A DNA stretch of 11,533 nt from JAFLBB01 sp040007195. Its GTDB lineage: Bacteria > Acidobacteriota > Terriglobia > Bryobacterales > Bryobacteraceae. A program made the translations under genes and the position numbers. The notes beneath the pieces are model-generated. The model was given only the letters and a program-made list of their open reading frames with translations. It did not search any database and was not told the origin of the DNA. The stretch's first letter is position 1; each line of letters opens with the position of its first letter. The DNA lies in NCBI GenBank assembly GCA_040007195.1, contig JBDTVQ010000215.1:1-11533 (forward strand). Reading direction: 5' to 3'. Positions 1 through 6,252 of this stretch are shown one piece after another.

Positions 1-1633
1 TGATCAGGATGAAGCCGAAGCGGAAGCGGCGCTGCGCCATGGACGCATTCGGGCGGCGTGGTCCGTAGAGGGCGACGATGTCGTTGACGGAAACGTCGCG
101 GCGGATGCCGTTGAAGCTGACGCCGGACTGAGGAGGACGATCGTTGCTGCCGATGCTCGCGCTGGTTACGTAGAAAGTGTTCGGCACCTCAGAGGGATCG
201 CGAAATCCCATGAGGTATTGGTCGAGAGGCGCGTAACCTTCCACGGTCCCGGTGGTGGTGAAGCGGAGCGATGCGGAGGGGCCATTATCGCGGATGCGGT
301 TGCCTTCCAGGAGAGAAGCTTCGGAGTTGAAGCGGAAATTCCAGTGCGCGGATTGGCGGCCGAGCATGGGCAGCGACGTGGGATCGTTAGGATCGCGAAC
401 GCTGGTGAAAGCGAGGAACAGATGGCCGGCCTCGTGGCCGATTACCGAGAGCGGAGTGTCGCGGCTGGTGGAACGGGAAGGGACGATGCCGAGAGGGTCG
501 CGCGGATATTGGCTGAGCGGGCCCATATTCATGAAGCCCTGCAAGCGGCGGCGGGAACCGTAGATGGAGCCGGCCTCAATTTGCTGATCTCCGTACCCAT
601 CGCGGAGGTTGCGGAGTGTCAGTTCGTAAGCGACGGCGCCGTCGTCAGCCGGAATACCGAGGTTGTTATAGAGGACAAGGTAGTCGTAGGCGTCTTCGTG
701 GGTCTCGTAGAACTTTTGCGCGGTAAAGACGACGTCGATGGCTTCGGTTCCGGAAAAGCGCTCGGCCAAGGTGCCGTTGAAGGTGTTGGCGCTGGCTTGC
801 GTGAAGTGAACGATGGCGCTTGCGCCTTGCAACGAGCCGGGGGCGATGCCGACTACGGCTTCGGCGGTGGTGATGGTGGAGAAAGCGGTTTCGATGCGGC
901 CGTCGGGGAAGAGGCGGATTTGGAATGTCTGGATTTTGCTGGTACCGAATTCCGGGACATTGACCCAGGAGACGACGAACACGTTTGAAGTAGATAGGAC
1001 GCGGACGGCAGCGGACGACGCGGACGGATCCAGGTCGCGAAACAAGCCCGCGATGCGGGGAGGGCCGGCGTTCAGGCGTCCGAGCGAACGGTCGGAAGTA
1101 GAGGCGTCCGGTCTGACAAAGGTGAGGTTGCCGTCTGAGTTGATGTAGACGGAGTTGTAGGTTTGGCCATAGAAGGAGAAGGCGAAGGGCAGAGGGGCGA
1201 GGCGGGAATCATCGTCGTCGAGCGCGGAGAGTACGGCACCGGCAGCGGCTTGGGCTGCATCGTAGGAGTTGGCGGCAGTTTCGTATATGTATGCGGCGGA
1301 AGGGGCCTGCGGAAGAAATCGGAGGGTGCGCGCGTTCAGATTAAAAGTATTGCGGCGGGCAACGACGCCGTCGGAGTCTTCGAGAATGGCGATATTCCCG
1401 ATGTCGCGGGCGACGCTGTCGATTCCGGCGGCGCGGGTGCGGATGGTCGAGGGCTTGCGTTGGGCAGTGGCCGTGCGATGGAGGGCGATGGCTTCCTGAT
1501 TGGAGAGCGAGTGAGTGCCACAGGCGACCCAATCCTGCCGGGCGTCCAGCAGTAGGGCGCCGTTGAGCGACAGCACAAACAGCGGGAACAAACGCCACAG
1601 CCGGCGCGTATCAAGCGGGGAGTGCGAACTCAT
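1..1633 (-). CDS. Secreted nidogen-like/HExxH zinc metallopeptidase, partial (3' end beyond window)
   Basis: An open frame on the minus strand starts at ATG 1633-1631 and runs without a stop to base 1, giving 544 codons; the C-terminus is missing. Residues about 12-30 form a hydrophobic segment after an Arg-rich start, consistent with a signal peptide or anchor. Residues about 140-290 contain a stretch like the nidogen-type extracellular domain (YGQTYNSVYINSDGNLTF, beginning at Tyr155). From about residue 306 a second domain follows, with HEAGH at 400-404. His400 and His404 would bind zinc and Glu401 would be the catalytic base. His430 (in AHW), Glu438 and Glu443 are candidates for the third ligand. 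A conserved-looking YAPLDQYLMGF segment follows. The metzincin HExxHxxGxxH pattern is absent. Secretion and proteolysis are inferred from these motifs; the substrate is unknown. No clear Shine-Dalgarno precedes the ATG. Reading frames on the plus strand here are shadows of this gene. Confidence 0.85.
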   Translation of the reverse strand, partial: MSSHSPLDTRRLWRLFPLFVLSLNGALLLDARQDWVACGTHSLSNQEAIALHRTATAQRKPSTIRTRAAGIDSVARDIGNIAILEDSDGVVARRNTFNLNARTLRFLPQAPSAAYIYETAANSYDAAQAAAGAVLSALDDDDSRLAPLPFAFSFYGQTYNSVYINSDGNLTFVRPDASTSDRSLGRLNAGPPRIAGLFRDLDPSASSAAVRVLSTSNVFVVSWVNVPEFGTSKIQTFQIRLFPDGRIETAFSTITTAEAVVGIAPGSLQGASAIVHFTQASANTFNGTLAERFSGTEAIDVVFTAQKFYETHEDAYDYLVLYNNLGIPADDGAVAYELTLRNLRDGYGDQQIEAGSIYGSRRRLQGFMNMGPLSQYPRDPLGIVPSRSTSRDTPLSVIGHEAGHLFLAFTSVRDPNDPTSLPMLGRQSAHWNFRFNSEASLLEGNRIRDNGPSASLRFTTTGTVEGYAPLDQYLMGFRDPSEVPNTFYVTSASIGSNDRPPQSGVSFNGIRRDVSVNDIVALYGPRRPNASMAQRRFRFGFILI

Positions 1634-1660
1634 TGAGTGGAAATACTCTCATTGTAAGAT
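1633..1660 (+). promoter_or_regulatory. Candidate sigma-70 promoter for the AIM24-like gene
   Basis: TTGAGT (1633-1638), a 16-base spacer and TAAGAT (1655-1660) resemble a sigma-70 -35/-10 pair. The predicted start is near 1667, which gives a leader of about 27 bases carrying the AGGAGG ribosome binding site at 1678-1683. The -10 overlaps the candidate -10 of the divergent gene, and the -35 overlaps the divergent start codon. Judged by eye only. Confidence 0.45.
1651..1656 (-). promoter_or_regulatory. Candidate -10 element for the metallopeptidase gene
   Basis: Read on the minus strand, bases 1656-1651 spell TACAAT, a five-of-six match to the sigma-70 -10 box. The predicted start is near 1644, leaving only about 11 bases before the ATG at 1633. 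No good -35 element lies 16-18 bases upstream, so this is a weak call. Confidence 0.3.
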
Positions 1661-1693
1661 ACGGGGTTGGACGGGACAGGAGGAAAATCGGTT

Positions 1694-2614
1694 ATGCCAT
1701 TTTGCACGGGATGTGGAAATCAGATGTCGGAGAACGCGAAATTTTGTGCCGGTTGCGGGAAGCCGCACGGGAGCGGCTCCGCGTCTGAGGGAGCCGCTGG
1801 AATGGGGACGGCGGGCGCGAGTGCCGGCGCGGCAGGGGCTGCCTCGTATTCGGGATACACGTCAAGCGCTCCGTTGGATTACGAAGTGTTCGGTGACAAT
1901 TTGCAGGTGGCGCGGTTGAAGTTGACGCCTGGGCAGGAAATATACGCCGAAGCGGGCAAGATGGTTTACAAGACGCCGAGCGTGAGTTGGGAAACGCGAA
2001 TGAGCGGCAACTCGATTGGCGAAAAGCTGTGGGGCGCGTTGAAGAGAAAGGTGATGGGCGAGTCTTTATTCCTCACCTATTTCCGTTCGAGCGGGTCAGG
2101 CGAAGTAGGATTTGCGGGCGATTATCCGGGGCGCATTCAAGTTTTCAATCTGGGCGCGGGACAGTCGATTCTCGTGCAGCGCGACAGCTTTATCTGCGCG
2201 CAATCGACGGTGCAGTTGAACATCGCCTTTACGAAGAAACTGGGCGCGGGATTTTTTGGCGGCGAAGGCTTCATTCTGGAAAAGCTGACTGGTCCGGGCA
2301 CGGCGTTCATACACGCGGGCGGCGATCATCTGGAGTTTATTTTGAAGCCTGGGGAAATGCTGCAGGTGGACACGGGTTGCATTGTGGCGTTCGAGGAGTC
2401 GGTAATTTACGACATTCAATTCGTTGGTGGCATTAAAACTGCAATCTTCGGCGGAGAAGGATTGTTCCTGGCGACACTCACGGGCCCCGGCAAAATCATC
2501 ATTCAATCGATGACGTTGGAGAAGCTGCGCCGTCAGTTCGCCTCGCCGAGTTCAGGCGGAGACGAGCGTTCGGGCTTGGGCGCGCTGACCGGATTGCTGG
2601 GCAGCGATGACTAG
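1694..2614 (+). CDS. Zinc-ribbon plus AIM24/TIGR00266-family protein
   Basis: A 306-residue protein. The ATG at 1694 is chosen because AGGAGG (1678-1683) lies 10 bases upstream and the zinc ribbon begins at once; a TTG at 1667 would add nine unlikely residues and leave the Shine-Dalgarno inside the gene. Residues 4-21 form a zinc ribbon (Cys4, Cys7, Cys18, Cys21 as two CxxC knuckles). A Gly/Ala/Ser-rich linker follows to about residue 60. Residues 61 to about 283 match the AIM24 family (formerly DUF124, TIGR00266): a beta-rich fold with two glycine-rich hairpins of the form FGGEG...LTGPG, and the segments YAEAGKMVY and VDTGCIVAFEESVIYDIQ. No signal peptide or membrane segment is seen, so it is probably cytoplasmic. 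The biochemical role of the bacterial family is not established; the yeast relative is linked to mitochondrial inner-membrane organisation. The gene is monocistronic, ending at a strong terminator. Confidence 0.88.
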   Translation: MPFCTGCGNQMSENAKFCAGCGKPHGSGSASEGAAGMGTAGASAGAAGAASYSGYTSSAPLDYEVFGDNLQVARLKLTPGQEIYAEAGKMVYKTPSVSWETRMSGNSIGEKLWGALKRKVMGESLFLTYFRSSGSGEVGFAGDYPGRIQVFNLGAGQSILVQRDSFICAQSTVQLNIAFTKKLGAGFFGGEGFILEKLTGPGTAFIHAGGDHLEFILKPGEMLQVDTGCIVAFEESVIYDIQFVGGIKTAIFGGEGLFLATLTGPGKIIIQSMTLEKLRRQFASPSSGGDERSGLGALTGLLGSDD

Positions 2615-2653
2615 GCGGATGGCGGCTCACGAATAGTTTTTGTAACAGAAATT

Positions 2654-2669
2654 CAGACGGATACGTCTG
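2654..2669 (+). promoter_or_regulatory. 6-4-6 palindrome, candidate enhancer site for the sigma-54 activator
   Basis: CAGACG (2654-2659), GATA and CGTCTG (2664-2669) form a perfect inverted repeat. Its centre lies about 82 bases upstream of the start predicted for the sigma-54 promoter at 2717-2734. NtrC-family activators with a Fis-type helix-turn-helix usually bind such dyads 80-150 bases upstream, and one is encoded at 6253-7719. It could instead be a short RNA hairpin in the 3' end of the AIM24-like transcript. The binding role is inferred. Confidence 0.45.
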
Positions 2670-2675
2670 GTGTAC

Positions 2676-2715
2676 AGGCCCGCGGGTTTCCGATGGAAAC
2701 TTGGCGGGCCTTTTT
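2676..2715 (+). terminator. Rho-independent terminator of the AIM24-like gene
   Basis: AGGCCCGC (2676-2683) pairs perfectly with GCGGGCCT (2704-2711), followed by a run of T to 2715. Inside it GTTTCC (2686-2691) and GGAAAC (2695-2700) form a second perfect stem over a GAT loop, making one long, interrupted hairpin. It lies 61 bases after the stop at 2614. Confidence 0.9.
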
Positions 2716-2716
2716 A

Positions 2717-2734
2717 TTGGCAAACATTTTGCAT
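2717..2734 (+). promoter_or_regulatory. Sigma-54 (RpoN) -24/-12 promoter of the large secreted protein gene
   Basis: TTGGCAAACATTTTGCAT fits the sigma-54 consensus TTGGCACG-N4-TTGCAT. The invariant GG (2719-2720) and GC (2731-2732) are separated by exactly ten bases, and the flanking -24 TTGGCA and -12 TTTGCAT bases agree. The start would fall near 2744, giving a leader of about 95 bases to the ATG at 2839. Sigma-54 promoters need an ATP-hydrolysing activator, and one is encoded just downstream of this gene. An overlapping sigma-70 reading (TTGGCA, 16 bases, TATGTT) is weaker. Confidence 0.8.
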
Positions 2735-2838
2735 AGAATATGTTTTAATCACCGGTGTGAGGCTTTGCGTCCAGCGCTCAAGATCCGGAGATCGATAGAG
2801 AGCAAGGGTTTAGAAGTATGAGGAACGGAGACTCGACC

Positions 2839-5800
2839 ATGAAGGCACCTACCCAGATGTTGCATTTGGCCGCAGCTGCTGTGCTGTTATTCGCCAGCGC
2901 CACGGCCATGAAGGCCCAAACGATCAGCGCCAGCCCGGCTTCGCTGGCGTTCGCCTATCAAGTGGGCTCAGTAAACCCGTCGGCGCAAACGGTGAACGTT
3001 TCGGGCACGGCGGATCTGGCGGTGACGGTCACCAAGCAGGCACCCACAATCGGAGCCTCGGAATGGCTATTTTTCTCCGCCGGGAACAAGTTGCCGTTCA
3101 CGATGACGGTGTTTGTATTGGCGAACTCCTCATTTCCGGTAGGGACCTATAGCGCGCAGATTACAGTCGCGGCGGCCAATGGAACCGGAACGCCGTTGGT
3201 GATTCCGGTGAGTTTCACGGTCAGCACGAATGCGCAGTTGACGTCGTCGCCCGCATCGCTGACGTTTCAGTATGCCTTGAACGGATCGCAGCCATCGCAA
3301 CAGACGGTGTCGCTCGGATCGTCGGGAACCTCGCAATTGAACTTCACGGCCACGCCATCGACAACAAGCGGTGGGCTCTGGTTGAATGTGATTCCGCCGG
3401 CGACCGGGACGACGCCCACCGTACTGACGCTGGGCGTAACGGTGAACAATTCATTCCCGATTGGCACCTATACGGGCAAGGTGAGTTTGACCTCGACGAG
3501 CCAGGGGAATCCGGCATTGGACATACCGGTGACGTTGATTGTGACGCCGGAGACTACCATGACGGCGGCTCCATCGACACTGGCATTCACCTATCAGATC
3601 GGGACGCCGGCGCCATTGCCACGCGTGTTGACTGTGGGAAGCACAGGTGCTTCGGTGGGCGTTGGCGTGACGACGGAGGCAACGGGCGGCGGAGCCGGTC
3701 CGGCGTGGCTCTCGGTGACGCCGACATCCGGCGCGACACCGTTGAATCTTTCCGTGTCGGCGAATCCGCAGGGACTTGCGATTGGCGACTACACGGCCAA
3801 CGTAAAGCTGACCGGACCGGGCGCATCGAACAGCCCGCAGACGGTTCCCGTCACTTTAAAGGTGACCGATAAACCGGTGGTGACGCTGTCTACGTCTTCG
3901 TTGTCGTTCCATCACCAGATTGGGGGCAGCGCGCCAGCGGGCGAATTGGTCGTAGTGACGAACGCCGGCGCGGGCTTGCCGATTGGGCTCACCATAAATT
4001 CCGGTGGCGGAACATGGCTGTCGGCGACGCCCACTGCGAGCACCAGCCCCGCGGCAATTTTGGTGACGGTGGATCCGGGAACGCTGGTGGCAGGTGAATA
4101 CACGGGGAGCATTGGAATCGCGGTTCCGGGCGCGGCCGTTTCGCAATTGACGCTGCCCGTGACGCTGACTGTTTCGGCGAGCCCGCTGATGCGGATCAGC
4201 CGGACGCAGTTGAGCTTCGTCTACCAGACTAGCCAGCCGGCGCCAGGGCCAAAGTCGATTTCGGTCAGCTCAACAGGCGTGGCATTTCCCTTTACGGTGG
4301 CGACCAACGTCGCTTCCGGCGGATCGTGGCTGGGCGTTTCGGCGTCATCGGGCACGACGCCGGCAGATCTACCGATTACGGTGAACCCGACGGGATTGGT
4401 TCCGGGCTTGTATTCCGGAACAGTTACCATCACTCCGAACGGCCAAACGGCGCAAGCGCGCGTGGTGGAGGTGACGCTGCAGGTAAGCGACAACGTGCTG
4501 CTCAATGTATCCGATCAACCGCTGCGATTCTCGTTCGGCACCGGAGGCCAGCAGCCGCCGGACCAGTCATTGGGCGTGACGGCCACATCGGGAAGTGTAA
4601 CCTACACTGTTTCGCCGACGACGATGAGCGGCGGCGCATGGTTAATCGCGGGTCCGTTGACCGGCACAACAGGCCAGCCCGTTACGGTGGGAATCAACAC
4701 CAACTTCTCGGGTGGAACTTATACCGGGCTTTTGGCGATCAACTCCAGTACGGGCAACAGCCCGATTTACGTGCCGGTGCTGTACAACGGCAACAACTCA
4801 TCCACACTGCAAGTGACGCCCAATTCGCTGAAGTTCACGCAGACCAATGGCACGACGCCGCCTGCGGCACAAACGCTGGCCGTGACTTCGACCGGCAGCC
4901 GGTTGGATTTCACGACAACGGTGGAAACGCTGAACGGCGGCGACTGGCTGGCCGCATCTCCGAGCGGAGGGCTGACGCCGGGAACACTGTCGGTATCGAT
5001 CAAAACGAACGCGCTGACGGCGGGAACCTACACGGGAACGATTAAGGTGACCTCGAGCGCCCTGGGAGCGCAACAGATCATCCCGATCACGCTGGAAGTG
5101 CCGCCCGCGTTGAACCAACTGGTGGCCTCACCGGCGAACCTGTCGTTCACCTACACGGTTGGCGGAACGGCGCCGGGGTCGCAGCAGTTGAATCTGAAGT
5201 CGAGCAGCACGGTGACCTACACGCTCACCACCTCGACAGCGACCGGCGGCCAGTGGCTGTCGGTGACTCCGGCGAACGGCGTGACGGAAAGCAATGTTTC
5301 CGTGAGCGTGAACGTGGCCGGATTGAATCCCGGCGTTTATACAGGAACGGTTAACGTCACGGCTCCCATTGCGAATAACTCGCCCCTTGCGGTGCCGATA
5401 ACTCTCACGATCACCGCGCCGCCCGCGGGCAACCTGACTACGTTCCAGAACGGCGCGAGTTTCCTTCCCACAGCAGCCGCGCCGGGATTGATTGTTACGC
5501 TGCGCGGGGCGGGTCTTGGACCGGCCACTGGCGTCTCCTTCCAACTGACGCCGCAGGGCACCGTGCCCACCACGGTAGGCGAAACGCGCGTGCTGTTTGA
5601 CGGCGTGGCTGCACCGATACTGTACACGTCGGCCACGCAGATTAACGCTGTGGCACCGTACGAGATCGCCGGGCGGTTCTCATCGAAGGTGGAGGTGGAG
5701 TACAAAGGCGTGAAGACGAATCAGCTGGACGTTCGCGTGGTGGATTCGGCGCCCGGCATCTTCAGCTTGACGTCGACGGGCGTTGGCCAGGGCGCTGTCC

Positions 5801-6147
5801 TGAACCAGAACGGCACTGTGAACTCGTCATCGAATCCGGCACCACGCGGCGAGGTAGTCGTGATTTACGCGACGGGCGAAGGACAGACGACGCCCGGTGG
5901 CGTGAACGGTTCGGTACCGAACACGGCGGCGCAGCTGAAGAAGCCTCTGGGAGCGGTGAAGGTCCGCATTGGAGGCGTGGAAGTAACGCCTGCCTATGCG
6001 GGATCGGCTCCAGGTTTCGTATCGGGCGTGATGCAGGTGAATGTGACGGTTCCGGAGGGAATCTCAGCGGGTTCCAACGTGCCCGTGGAACTGATTGTGG
6101 GCACCGGTTCATCGGCCGCGCAATCGATCACGATCGCCGTGCGATAG
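2839..6147 (+). CDS. Large secreted protein: eight Ig-like/BACON-type repeats plus TIGR03437-like C-terminal domain
   Basis: A 1102-residue exported protein. The ATG at 2839 is preferred: GGAG (2827-2830) lies 8 bases upstream, and the protein then starts with a compact signal peptide (MKAPTQ, hydrophobic core, AMKA before Gln27). An in-frame ATG at 2818 would add seven residues and has only a weak AAGG upstream. Residues 29-863 are eight tandem units of 102-107 residues. Each opens like SPASLAF-Y and continues through a WL...P..G.TP segment, a GTYTG strand and a VPVTL-V ending, resembling BACON/Ig-like beta-sandwiches. Residues 864-1102 match the Solibacter-type TIGR03437 domain (FQNGASF, GLGPATG, YTSATQINAVAPYE, APGIF, YATGEGQT). 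No LPxTG motif or membrane anchor is seen. Adhesive, surface or carbohydrate-related roles are inferred only. The gene is monocistronic, behind a sigma-54 promoter and before a strong terminator. Confidence 0.9.
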   Translation: MKAPTQMLHLAAAAVLLFASATAMKAQTISASPASLAFAYQVGSVNPSAQTVNVSGTADLAVTVTKQAPTIGASEWLFFSAGNKLPFTMTVFVLANSSFPVGTYSAQITVAAANGTGTPLVIPVSFTVSTNAQLTSSPASLTFQYALNGSQPSQQTVSLGSSGTSQLNFTATPSTTSGGLWLNVIPPATGTTPTVLTLGVTVNNSFPIGTYTGKVSLTSTSQGNPALDIPVTLIVTPETTMTAAPSTLAFTYQIGTPAPLPRVLTVGSTGASVGVGVTTEATGGGAGPAWLSVTPTSGATPLNLSVSANPQGLAIGDYTANVKLTGPGASNSPQTVPVTLKVTDKPVVTLSTSSLSFHHQIGGSAPAGELVVVTNAGAGLPIGLTINSGGGTWLSATPTASTSPAAILVTVDPGTLVAGEYTGSIGIAVPGAAVSQLTLPVTLTVSASPLMRISRTQLSFVYQTSQPAPGPKSISVSSTGVAFPFTVATNVASGGSWLGVSASSGTTPADLPITVNPTGLVPGLYSGTVTITPNGQTAQARVVEVTLQVSDNVLLNVSDQPLRFSFGTGGQQPPDQSLGVTATSGSVTYTVSPTTMSGGAWLIAGPLTGTTGQPVTVGINTNFSGGTYTGLLAINSSTGNSPIYVPVLYNGNNSSTLQVTPNSLKFTQTNGTTPPAAQTLAVTSTGSRLDFTTTVETLNGGDWLAASPSGGLTPGTLSVSIKTNALTAGTYTGTIKVTSSALGAQQIIPITLEVPPALNQLVASPANLSFTYTVGGTAPGSQQLNLKSSSTVTYTLTTSTATGGQWLSVTPANGVTESNVSVSVNVAGLNPGVYTGTVNVTAPIANNSPLAVPITLTITAPPAGNLTTFQNGASFLPTAAAPGLIVTLRGAGLGPATGVSFQLTPQGTVPTTVGETRVLFDGVAAPILYTSATQINAVAPYEIAGRFSSKVEVEYKGVKTNQLDVRVVDSAPGIFSLTSTGVGQGAVLNQNGTVNSSSNPAPRGEVVVIYATGEGQTTPGGVNGSVPNTAAQLKKPLGAVKVRIGGVEVTPAYAGSAPGFVSGVMQVNVTVPEGISAGSNVPVELIVGTGSSAAQSITIAVR
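2923..5427 (+). repeat. Eight tandem ~312-bp coding repeats (BACON/Ig-like units)
   Basis: Repeat units begin at about 2923, 3238, 3559, 3880, 4189, 4501, 4807 and 5119, a period of 306-321 bases. They are clearly alike at the protein level (initial S-ASL-F, central WL, GTYTG and terminal VPVTL-V) but diverged at the DNA level, so this is old duplication rather than a recent expansion. The sixth unit is the most deviant, ending in YVPVLYNGN in place of the usual VPVTLxV. Confidence 0.85.
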
Positions 6148-6163
6148 CCGGTTCAGGCCATCC

Positions 6164-6205
6164 GGGGCGGGCGTAAAAAAAACACGCCCGCCCCTTCTTG
6201 TTTTT
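6164..6205 (+). terminator. Rho-independent terminator of the large secreted protein gene
   Basis: GGGGCGGGCGT (6164-6174) pairs perfectly over 11 bases with ACGCCCGCCCC (6184-6194), with an A-rich 9-base loop and a T-rich tail (6195-6205). It lies 16 bases after the stop. The A-run in the loop does not abut the stem as a reverse-strand T-tract would, so it is read as a plus-strand terminator. Confidence 0.93.
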
Positions 6206-6240
6206 GGCGAAATTACGCAGAATCAGCGCAATGGCCGCGT

Positions 6241-6246
6241 TACACT
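6241..6246 (+). promoter_or_regulatory. Candidate -10 box placing the start at the response-regulator ATG
   Basis: TACACT matches the sigma-70 -10 box at four of six positions and ends six bases before the ATG at 6253, so transcription would begin at about the A of the start codon. No convincing -35 is present at normal spacing. The only purine run before the ATG (AGGG, 6247-6250) is two bases away, too close for a ribosome binding site. A leaderless message is possible but weakly supported. Confidence 0.3.
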
Positions 6247-6252
6247 AGGGTC

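Noticed and set aside
218..1555. Plus-strand open frames of up to 256 codons at the left end
   Set aside because: They lie wholly inside the long minus-strand frame that has recognisable nidogen-like and HExxH motifs. Their translations are low-complexity and match no family; they reflect the absence of stops opposite a C-ending-codon gene.
2818..2838. Upstream ATG at 2818 as the start of the large secreted protein
   Set aside because: It is possible, but its AAGG is weaker than the GGAG before 2839, and it would lengthen the signal-peptide head with an acidic residue. Left as an alternative.
4326..5045. 239-codon open frame inside the large repeat gene in another frame
   Set aside because: It is a shadow of the eight-repeat protein, whose frame is periodic and carries known motifs.
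2923..5427. Periodic structure as a possible CRISPR or satellite array
   Set aside because: The ~312-base period lies within one long reading frame and is conserved at protein level, not as identical DNA repeats.
6205..6219. Sigma-54-like sequence before the response regulator (TGGCG ... CGCA)
   Set aside because: The GG and GC are separated by nine bases, not the required ten, and the -12 TTGC is poor.
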